DNA from: UBA8437 sp003445035
Lineage (GTDB): Bacteria > Planctomycetota > Planctomycetia > Planctomycetales > Planctomycetaceae
Length of the DNA: 7,704 bases
NCBI GenBank assembly: GCA_937901285.1
Contig: CALCHI010000295.1
Span: 1 to 7,704 of the forward strand
Direction: 5' to 3'
Shown: one piece after another, positions 1 to 7,200 of the stretch
How positions within the stretch are numbered: position 1 is the first letter of the stretch
Layout of the letters: every line of letters begins with the position of its first letter
Translations under genes and position numbers: made by a program
The notes under the pieces: model-generated
What the model was told of the DNA's origin: nothing
Seen by the model: only the letters and a program-made list of their open reading frames with translations
The model's database searches: none

Positions 1-1470
1 CTCGAGCACGTCGCCCTGGGGACGGTTGTATTCGCCCCGTTCCAGGACCTTCGTGGCCCGCGGCTTGGGCAGGTCACGGGCTACCAGGGTGGAGGTGAAT
101 GCCTTTCGGACCTCGGCGATCCGCTTGACCAGTTCAACCGCCTGCTTGTGGAGTTCAAGCTTGTCGAACGGCCCCTTGGTATCGGCCACTCGGACCAACC
201 GATCTGCGGGCTTGGCCGCAGTCCAGGCCTTTCGGTATTCGGGAGTTGCCGATTTCAAGGATTTCAATTGCTTGTCACTTCGCGCCAGAAGATCCTTCCG
301 CATGACGTGCAAATCGTCCCAGGCCCGCCAGGCCATCAAGCTTCCCGGGGCACGAATCACCGGTCCGTACTCGTACTTGTTCCCATCCATCGACGCCTCG
401 GCGGTGCTGTTAAAGAACGCCAGCAGGCGGTAATACTCCCTCTGCGGAATCGGGTCGTACTTGTGTGTGTGACATCTTGCGCATGTCAGCGACATCCCCA
501 AAAACACCGTCCCCAGCGTTTCTACCCGATCGAAGTTGTTCTTGGCCTGGAATTCGGCCGGGATCGCCCCTCCCTCGGCCGTCGACGGATTCATCCTCAC
601 GAATCCCGTCGCCACCAGTTGTTCGAGAGTCGGATCCTTCAGCAGGTCACCCGCCAGCTGCCAGGTGATGAACTTGTCGAGCCGCAGATTGCGGTTCAGC
701 GCCATCACGACCCAGTCGCGGAAGGGAAAAATGGCTCGCCGGTTATCCAGGTGCAATCCGTGCGTGTCGCCGTACCGCACCGCGTCCAGCCAGTACCTTG
801 CCTGATGTTCTCCATACCGCGGATGTTTCAGCAATCGGTCAACGAACCGGCCGTAGGCGTCGGGCCGACGATCGGCAAGAAATTCGGCCAGTGGCTTCGG
901 ATCTGGAGGCAGTCCGGTCAATACCAGCGAAGCACGACGGGCCAGCGTCCGACGATTGGCCTCGGGCGAGAACCCAATCCCACGACGACTGAATCCCGAG
1001 GCGATGAAGTCATCAATGATGTGCTGTCCCTTTCGGCGAACATCCGGATCGATTTTCTTTGGCCGCACAAAGGACCAGTGCGAGGCGTAGGTGCCACCCT
1101 GGCGTACCCATCGATCCAGCAACTCTCTCTCGACAGCGGTCAGCTGTTTATCAGCATCCGCAGGTGGCATCGGTTCCTCGGCAGAATGGATCCGCACCAG
1201 GATCTGGCTCTTCCCGGGAACTTTCGGATCAATCGCTCGACGTCCCTCGTGCGGTTCCGTCGCCGCCGCAAACGAATCCAGCCTCAACACATCCCTGGCT
1301 TCCCCGGCCGGGCCATGGCAGACGAAGCACTTGTCCGAGAGAATCGGCAGAATCTCACGGGCAAAATCGACCGTAGCATTGGGCTCTGCCGCCTCCAACA
1401 GCGGAGACCAAACGACAGCCAGAACGGCCACCGAGCCCCAGAGTCGTCCCGCACACAAAGTCGTCAGCAT
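1..1470 (-). CDS. Second PSCyt1-DUF1549 cytochrome-type protein (3' end outside window)
   Basis: The first 490 residues are visible and the frame is still open at the left edge. A Sec signal peptide (1-28, hydrophobic core about 12-25, likely cut before AEP) leads into PSCyt1 (about 33-125), with CFVCH at 48-52 and MPPAD at 101-105 as the distal Met region. DUF1549 (about 150-360) carries RYGDTHG, DNRRAIFPFRDW and a second CxxCH, CARCHTHKYDP, at 330-340. A charged helical linker (about 376-470) then leads to VLERGEYNRPQGDV (475-488), the segment that normally precedes DUF1553, so that domain should lie just beyond the window. The ATG at 1470 is 7 bases after the preceding stop, with a modest GAGAG 10 bases upstream. 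Compared with the right-hand protein, it has the same order of domains up to DUF1549 but is strongly diverged. It lacks the middle beta-rich region altogether, so the pair are old paralogues rather than a recent duplication. Function is uncharacterised. Confidence 0.94.
   Translation of the reverse strand, partial: MLTTLCAGRLWGSVAVLAVVWSPLLEAAEPNATVDFAREILPILSDKCFVCHGPAGEARDVLRLDSFAAATEPHEGRRAIDPKVPGKSQILVRIHSAEEPMPPADADKQLTAVERELLDRWVRQGGTYASHWSFVRPKKIDPDVRRKGQHIIDDFIASGFSRRGIGFSPEANRRTLARRASLVLTGLPPDPKPLAEFLADRRPDAYGRFVDRLLKHPRYGEHQARYWLDAVRYGDTHGLHLDNRRAIFPFRDWVVMALNRNLRLDKFITWQLAGDLLKDPTLEQLVATGFVRMNPSTAEGGAIPAEFQAKNNFDRVETLGTVFLGMSLTCARCHTHKYDPIPQREYYRLLAFFNSTAEASMDGNKYEYGPVIRAPGSLMAWRAWDDLHVMRKDLLARSDKQLKSLKSATPEYRKAWTAAKPADRLVRVADTKGPFDKLELHKQAVELVKRIAEVRKAFTSTLVARDLPKPRATKVLERGEYNRPQGDVLE
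469..483 (-). other. Second CxxCH motif (CARCH) within DUF1549 of the left-hand protein
   Basis: CARCHTHKYDP matches the DUF1549 signature and lines up with CSECHSHKYDP in the right-hand paralogue. Both copies in the cluster therefore keep two possible heme sites. Confidence 0.75.
1315..1329 (-). other. c-type heme binding motif CFVCH (PSCyt1 domain of the left-hand protein)
   Basis: Codons TGC TTC GTC TGC CAT encode CxxCH twenty residues after the predicted signal peptide cut. This is the usual position for the N-terminal heme site in this family. Confidence 0.88.
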
Positions 1471-1477
1471 TGGTTTT

Positions 1478-2743
1478 TCACTCTCGTAGGTCATCCGGGA
1501 CCGGCCTGGTTTCCGGATTCAGTTTTGCATCAACCTGGTTAGCCCGCTGCCTGGTGATCTCCGCATTGGCCCGTCGGGCCGCACGACGGACAAAATCAGC
1601 CGGATCTCTCTCGGCAACCGCTGCCAATGCCTCGGTCGCACCATGCGTCGCCGACCCGATACGTCCCAGGGCCTCACAAGCGGCCCCTCGCGTGTCGCGA
1701 TGGCTGTGTTTCAGAATCGCCACCAGGCCGGGAACAGCGGCCGTTGCCTTCGAACCGATCCGGCCCAGGGCCGTGACCAGTTGCAGCAGGTCCCGGCCAT
1801 CAACGGACTCCAATCGTCTCGCCAACTTGCCGGCTGCCGATGACGCGGGTGCGCCGATTTCGCCCAATGCCACCACGACCAAACTTCGAGTGTGTGGTTG
1901 TGAGGCATCAAGACGTTCTCGCAAGCCATTGACTGCGGCCGCCCCCTGCGCCCCCAGCACCCTGGCAGCCGCCGCGGCGACATGCCGATCTTCCCCATCC
2001 AGCACACCCAAGAGCCCCGGGATCGCCGTCACCGCCCGTGGCCCCATCCGCCGAAGTGTCTCGGCCACTTGTCGACGGTCCCGGGGTGGCCCGGCGATCA
2101 TTTTCTCGGCCAGCAACTTCACAGCCGGAGACCCGACAGTCGACAGGTGTTGCGAAGCGTGGCTGCTGGCCAACCAGTCCTTGGACGACAGCAGTTCTAC
2201 GAGTTCAGAGATCGCCTTTCTGTCACCGGTCACCCGCCACCACGCCCACCACGCATCCGCGCGGACCATCGGTTGTTCATCCCGTCTCAGCAATCCGACA
2301 GCCCGTACCGCAGCCACCCGTTTCACTCGCATTCGCCCCAGGGCCACTGCCGCTGCTCCACGAACATCGGCATCCAGGTCCGCGCAGGCGTCTGTCATCT
2401 CGGAAATCGAAACGGTTGCCGCCGGACGGCCGATTCGGCCCAGGGCCGCGATCGCCTGCCAGCGGACGTTGTCGTCGACATCGTCAAGAACCGACATCAA
2501 TCCCGGCACAGCCGCTGCCCCGATCTTCACCAATCGATCCGAGGCCGTACGCATCTGCCGCTTGTCGTAAATTCGCGAGGCGGAAACCAGGCGAGACACG
2601 ATCTCTCGGGCCGATTCGACCTCGGCCGCCAACGTGGCTTTGGGCACGCCCCCCCACAGGGCCACGCTCAGCAGGGCCAGCCAGGAAAGTCGTCCGATCC
2701 GCATCAGGAACATCCACAAAAATGGAAACGTCGCAGCTGCCAT
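1478..2743 (-). CDS. Secreted HEAT-repeat protein
   Basis: This protein is made almost entirely of HEAT-like helical repeats (PBS-lyase type), a scaffold that usually binds other proteins. From the ATG at 2743 it has 421 residues. About nine or ten repeats fill residues 63-397, with the recurring pattern D..VR..A..ALGRIG and then A.P.L...L. Clear examples are at 87-105, 124-140, 322-344 and 347-363. The N-terminus is a Sec signal: MRIGR at 14-18, the hydrophobic stretch LSWLALLSVALWGG, then a likely cut near ATLA/AEVE. No CxxCH, catalytic motif or membrane anchor after the signal is visible. Start choice: ATG 2743 lies one base after the preceding stop, suggesting coupled translation. An in-frame ATG at 2704 gives a shorter, more typical signal peptide, and a TTG at 2752 would overlap the previous gene by 8 bases. 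Lying between two cytochrome-type genes, it probably scaffolds or regulates that exported complex (inference). Confidence 0.9.
   Translation of the reverse strand: MAAATFPFLWMFLMRIGRLSWLALLSVALWGGVPKATLAAEVESAREIVSRLVSASRIYDKRQMRTASDRLVKIGAAAVPGLMSVLDDVDDNVRWQAIAALGRIGRPAATVSISEMTDACADLDADVRGAAAVALGRMRVKRVAAVRAVGLLRRDEQPMVRADAWWAWWRVTGDRKAISELVELLSSKDWLASSHASQHLSTVGSPAVKLLAEKMIAGPPRDRRQVAETLRRMGPRAVTAIPGLLGVLDGEDRHVAAAAARVLGAQGAAAVNGLRERLDASQPHTRSLVVVALGEIGAPASSAAGKLARRLESVDGRDLLQLVTALGRIGSKATAAVPGLVAILKHSHRDTRGAACEALGRIGSATHGATEALAAVAERDPADFVRRAARRANAEITRQRANQVDAKLNPETRPVPDDLRE
1553..2560 (-). repeat. HEAT repeat block (degenerate, protein-level repeats)
   Basis: The coding repeats leave a weak trace in the DNA. 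The plus-strand string gcccagggcc or a near form recurs at about 1763-1772, 2331-2345 and 2438-2446, and at 1664-1673 with one change. Each copy encodes the ALGRI/ALGRM corner of a HEAT unit. Spacing between units is uneven, at about 30-40 codons. They are old protein repeats and not a recent tandem DNA duplication. Confidence 0.75.
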
Positions 2744-2747
2744 TTCA
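2741..2747 (-). promoter_or_regulatory. Stop-start junction TGAAATG between the DUF1501 and HEAT genes
   Basis: The DUF1501 stop TGA (2745-2747) is followed by one base and then ATG (2741-2743), the preferred start of the HEAT gene. No good Shine-Dalgarno sequence precedes this ATG, so translation would depend on ribosomes terminating on the upstream gene. This is weakened if the true start is the ATG at 2704, which has only a weak TGGA 8 bases upstream. Confidence 0.5.
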
Positions 2748-4202
2748 GCCAATCAACTCGTTGACCACGTGTCCGCTCTCCCCCACACCGGTCAGGCGAA
2801 AATCGAGTCCCTTGAAACGGTGGATCAACTTCTTGTCGTCGATTCCAAACAGCCGCATCAAGGTCGCCTGGAAATCGTTGATGTGCACGGGGTTTTCCTG
2901 GATCGACCATCCCAGGTCATCGGTGCGGCCGTGAGTGTAGCCACCGCGGGCGCCTCCACCGGCCATCCAGATCGGGAAAGCATGCGGGTGATGGTCTCGG
3001 CCGTCCTTGCCTTGTACCAAGGGTGTTCGTCCGAACTCCGTGCCCCATACGACCAGGGTCGAATCGAGCATGCCTCGTTGCTTCAGATCGGCCAACAGGG
3101 CTCCCACCGGTTGGTCAACAACATTGCAGTTGCTGGCCACGTTGCCTTCCAGCCCACCATGGGCATCCCAGCCACCGTGAAAGATGTTGATGAACCGCAC
3201 GCCACGTTCGACCATTCGGCGGGCGAGCAGGCAGTTTCTCGAGAAATCTCCCGGCACCCCTTTTCGCTGCACCCCGTAACTCTCGAGAGTCTGCTTGGTC
3301 TCATCGGAGAGATCGATCAGGTCCGGTGCCGCCGTCTGCATGCGGAAAGCCAGCTCGTAAGCCGAAATCCTGCTGTTGATCTCCTGGTCACCCAGGGCCC
3401 CAAAGCGTCTTTTGTTGAGGTCTTTCAGGGCATCAAGAGAAATCCGCTGAGCGGCTGAGGTCAGCCCCTTGGGATTATTGAGATTCAGGACAGGCTCCCC
3501 CTTGGAGCGGAAAAGGACTCCGGCAACCGTCGAGGGCAGGAATCCACTGGAATAGAGCGTTGCGCCGCCCCGGGCGGCCGGACCGGCGGCCAACACGATG
3601 TAACCGGGAAGGTTTTTCGAAGGGGCCCCCAGTCCGTAATTCAACCACGCTCCCATGCTCGGCAGGCCGAACTTCTGCTGGCCACAGCACATCAACATCT
3701 GTGCCGGGTGGTGGTTGAAGGCCTCCGAATGCATGGTCTGGATCATGCAGATGTCGTCGGCATGTTGGGAAACGTGAGGCAGGCGGTCGGTGAACCACAT
3801 GCCGCATTCGCCGTACTGCTTGTACGGTCGCTTCGAGGCCATCAATTTCGCGTTCTTGTTGATGAACGCGAAGCGGATGCCCTTGGTCAGCGAATCGGGC
3901 AGCTGTTGCCCGTTGAACTGCTTGAGCTTCGGCTTGGGGCTGTAAAGTTCCAGGTGACTCGGTGCACCGGCCAGGTAAATGAAGATGCAGGCCTTGGCCT
4001 TGGCCCTGAGGTGTGCCGACCTGGGAGCCAGCGGATCGATCCGCGAAGCTCCCTTCTCCCCGGCGACCAGTTCACTGGCCAGGTGGGCCGACAGGGCCAG
4101 GCCACCCAGCCCGCTGGCACTGGACGTCAGAAAATCACGACGTGTGGCATCAGCGAGCGTCTGCTCGAACTGGTTCGATTTCTGAGACAAGAGAGTCCTC
4201 AT
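2745..4202 (-). CDS. DUF1501 domain-containing exported protein (Tat substrate)
   Basis: This 485-residue protein has the full length of the DUF1501 family, which is related to the alkaline phosphatase/sulfatase fold. The N-terminus has a twin-arginine motif RRDFL (21-25) followed by a weakly hydrophobic Gly/Ala/Leu stretch (about 26-48). It should therefore be exported already folded by the Tat system. Family landmarks: GAPSHLELYSPKP (79-91), FNHHPAQ (162-168), LGAPSKNLPGY (191-201), WDAHGG (345-350), GTEFGRTP (387-394) and GRDHHPHAFP (401-410). The His and Asp residues in the last motifs are candidate metal ligands; this is inferred from fold kinship. The Cys/Ser-x-Pro-x-Arg formylglycine signature of true sulfatases is absent. 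The ATG at 4202 is preceded by AGGAG and starts 7 bases after the preceding stop. DUF1501 genes usually sit next to DUF1549/DUF1553 genes, as here, so the two products probably act together. No enzymatic activity can be assigned from the sequence. Confidence 0.95.
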   Translation of the reverse strand: MRTLLSQKSNQFEQTLADATRRDFLTSSASGLGGLALSAHLASELVAGEKGASRIDPLAPRSAHLRAKAKACIFIYLAGAPSHLELYSPKPKLKQFNGQQLPDSLTKGIRFAFINKNAKLMASKRPYKQYGECGMWFTDRLPHVSQHADDICMIQTMHSEAFNHHPAQMLMCCGQQKFGLPSMGAWLNYGLGAPSKNLPGYIVLAAGPAARGGATLYSSGFLPSTVAGVLFRSKGEPVLNLNNPKGLTSAAQRISLDALKDLNKRRFGALGDQEINSRISAYELAFRMQTAAPDLIDLSDETKQTLESYGVQRKGVPGDFSRNCLLARRMVERGVRFINIFHGGWDAHGGLEGNVASNCNVVDQPVGALLADLKQRGMLDSTLVVWGTEFGRTPLVQGKDGRDHHPHAFPIWMAGGGARGGYTHGRTDDLGWSIQENPVHINDFQATLMRLFGIDDKKLIHRFKGLDFRLTGVGESGHVVNELIG

Positions 4203-4206
4203 AATT

Positions 4207-4211
4207 CTCCT
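4207..4211 (-). promoter_or_regulatory. Ribosome binding site AGGAG of the DUF1501 gene, overlapping the upstream stop
   Basis: The minus strand reads TAGGAGAATTATG. AGGAG lies four bases before the ATG at 4202 and shares bases with the TAG stop (4210-4212) of the preceding gene. A ribosome finishing the upstream gene would sit on this site. It is the clearest Shine-Dalgarno sequence in the window and fixes the DUF1501 start. Confidence 0.8.
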
Positions 4212-7200
4212 ACTCCCTGGTAATCACTTCATCCAGGTTCAACACGGTCCGGGCCACCGTGACCCAGGCGGCCACCTCGACAACCGTCCGGCCTTTCAGT
4301 TCGAGGCCGGCGGTCAATTGTGTGGCCGCTTCCTGGTCGTCCTGGAACAGTTTCGACAGTTTCGAGTGCAGTGCCAGCACCCGTTGTGCTTCGAATTCGG
4401 TGGGCTCACGCCCCAGGGCCCGCAAGTACGCCGTACGGACCTTTTCACTCGATGCCCCGTCAACCTGTGACAACTGACGTCCCAACTGACGAGCGGCGTC
4501 CACGAAGATGGACCCATTGAGCAGTGTCAATGCCTGCAACGGCGTGTTCGAACGCTCTCGACGGGTGCAGGTGACGATCCCATCGGGCCGATCGAAGGTC
4601 ATCAGCATCGGCAGCATCAGGTTTCGCTGCAGGTGGATGTAGAGACCGCGGCGACGAAGTTCCTGCCCCTTGTCCTCGGCCCACTTGTTGACGAACTGGA
4701 TTGCCTTGGCTCCCGGAGGCAGCGGTGGCCGAAAACTGCGACCTCCGACCTGAGTATTGAGTGTCCCGGCGACAGCCAGGTACTGGTCACGGATCAATTC
4801 GCCACTGAGCCGGAACCGGTTCTGTCGTGACAGCCACTGGTTCTGGGGATCCCGTTTCACCTGCCCGGCGATTGTTGCCGACGCCTGGCGATAGGTACCG
4901 GACATCACGATCCGCTTGATGAATCTCTTGCGGCTCCATCCCAGGGCACGAAATTCGGTCGCCAGCCAGTCGAGCAGTTTCGGATGGCTGGGTGGTGCCC
5001 CCTGGGAGCCAAAGTCCTCAGAGGTGGTGACCAGGCCACGACCGAAGAGTTGCTTCCAGACCTGGTTGGCAGCCACACGAGCCATCAGCGGATTCTTCGG
5101 ACTGGTGATCCAGCGTGCCAGGTCGAGCCGATCCGGCGACTCGCCTCGTGGCTTCAACTCGTGCAGGAATTCCGGTGTGTGCACGGTGACCCGGGCCCCT
5201 CGGTCCAGGAAGTTCCCCCGCTTGTGAACATGGGTCGCACGGGGGGAACCGCGGCGGGTCATCACGTGAGCCGTCGTGGTGGCCAGTTTCGGCGCCTTCT
5301 TCTTGTACTCGGCCAGTTCCTTGCGAATCGGAGCCACCACCGGATCGATCGACGTGTAGTAGTCCCGAACTTTCTTTCGCTGGCCGGGTGTGCGGTCCTC
5401 GGGCGAGGTGTTGACGATCTGGAGGATCTCGGCCGGAATCGATTGCCCATTGTTGAGCCCCAGCGGATCTTCGACCGAGGTGATCTGGATCCGGAATCGC
5501 CCCAACGACCGCTTCGCCCGTGAGTGCTTCAGTTGAATCCGCACTCGCCGCACCGCTCCGTCGGCATTCTTCAACTGGCCGGGATCAACCGACACCGTCG
5601 GCTGAAAGTGAGCCTGGAGGAAGTACATCCGCGACTGGTCAAACCGCTTCAGCTTGCCCAGCACAACCGTCTCGTTCTTTCCCGGGAACTTCTTTACGGG
5701 GAAATAAACCAGGTCCGTCGAAGGGCCAACACGGTATCCGGGTCCACCGTTGCTCGAATTGGCCAGCAAGTCACCCCGTTGCACATCCCAGGCCTGGGGC
5801 AACACCAATTCGACGGACTTGCCGTTGACGCCCTTTGAAACAACGTCATGTTTCTGGACGACCCGAAATCCCCCGGCACCATCCGGCCTGAGCAAGTAGA
5901 ACCCACAGGGGGATCCCTTTTTCGACTTCGACCAGTACCGCAACCTGTCGATCGTTCCGGAGGAGGGCACCGGTGAACCCGCGTAGACGGTGAACACCTG
6001 GGCTGCCCCGTCCTGGATGCCACCAGGCAGTGGATTGCCCACCCAGTCGGTTTTTGAAACCGCCGAGGCAACCTCGAAAACGGCCGTCGACGACTTGCCG
6101 GGCGGAGGGTTCCATCCGGCAGCCGAATTGCCAGCCAGCGATCGGCCGACCGTCGCGTCACCCGGTCGCTCGAGATCACGCGCGTTGTCCAGCGGAAGAC
6201 TGTTGAATTTTCCGTCGGCTGAATTCGAGATCCCGGCGGTGAGGCCCGAGAGCACAAAGCGACCGTCGGCAGCTCGGCCGGGACCTTTTGCCGGCAGGTT
6301 CTTGTCGGACAACGCTTGCAAGCGGATCGCTCGGACTCGCTTCAGTTCGGTCACTGCCTCAATCGTGTATGTATCATTTTCGGCCGGATTACCGACAACA
6401 CGTATCGAGTGGTCCTTCTCGACGGTCAGCACAGCCCCCGAGGACGATGTCAGCTTCGGGTTCTCAAGGTCGTGCCACCCGACACCTTTCTGTTTCAGGG
6501 ACGATTCCCATCGTTGCTGCCGCTTGTCCAGTTCGGGTCTCATCTTCTCGATTCGGCCTTCGATGACTGCCAGTTGTTCCCGGTGCTCCCGCTGTTTGTT
6601 CTCAAACTGCTTCCGGGCCGTTGTCGAGGGTGCGACCTGGATGTCCTTCTCGTCGGCATTGTTGAAAAAGGCAAACAGTCCGTAGTACTCGCGGTGGGAG
6701 ATCGGATCGTACTTGTGCGAATGACACTCGCTGCAGCCGACCGTCAGGCCCATCCAGACGGTGAACGTCGTATTGACGCGATCCACGACCGCCTTGACCC
6801 GGTATTCCTCCTGGTCGACGCCCCCCTCACGATTGGTCAGCGTGTTACGGTGGAAGCCGGTCGCCAACTGAACCTGGCCGGTCGCCCCCGGCAGCAGATC
6901 GCCGGCAATCTGCTGTTCGGTGAACTGATCAAACGGCAGGTCGCGGTTGATGGCATCAATCAGCCAGTCGCGCCAACGGAACGAGTGCGGCCTGGGCAGA
7001 TCCTTTTCGTACCCGTCGCTGTCGGCATACCGGGCCAGGTCCAACCACTCCAGCGACCAGCGTTCTCCAAAGTGGAGCGATTTCAGCAATCGATCAACGA
7101 CAGCCGTGTAAGCGGTTTCGGCATTCTTTTCTCGAGCCGCCAGAAACGCCCGGATTTCGGCAGGCGTCGGCGGGATCCCTGTCAGATCCAGGTGAAGTCG

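Noticed and set aside
1453..1470. Possible lipoprotein cysteine (C6) in the N-terminus of the left-hand cytochrome-type protein
   Set aside because: The Cys lies before the hydrophobic core of the signal and not after it, and the preceding residues do not make a lipobox.
1471..1477. Search for a promoter or terminator between genes
   Set aside because: The gaps of 7, 1 and 7 bases are too short, and I saw no hairpin followed by a T-run at the junctions. The regulatory ends of the operon lie outside the window.
148..1542. Plus-strand open frame of 464 codons opposite the left-hand cytochrome-type gene
   Set aside because: It is antisense to a clear PSCyt1-DUF1549 protein. Its translation is rich in Arg, Pro, His and Gln with no recognisable domain, as expected of a shadow frame in GC-biased DNA.
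1553..2560. Tandem DNA repeat or mobile element suggested by the recurring gcccagggcc string
   Set aside because: The string encodes the ALGRI corner of HEAT units. The surrounding bases are diverged and unevenly spaced, so it is a protein-level repeat.
1470..2570. Plus-strand open frame of 366 codons opposite the HEAT gene
   Set aside because: It is Ala/Arg/Ser/Thr-rich low-complexity translation mirroring the HEAT repeats, and the minus-strand frame has a signal peptide and repeat structure.
2634..3458. Plus-strand open frame of 274 codons opposite the 3' part of the DUF1501 gene
   Set aside because: It overlaps conserved DUF1501 motifs on the other strand and shows no domain or convincing start of its own.
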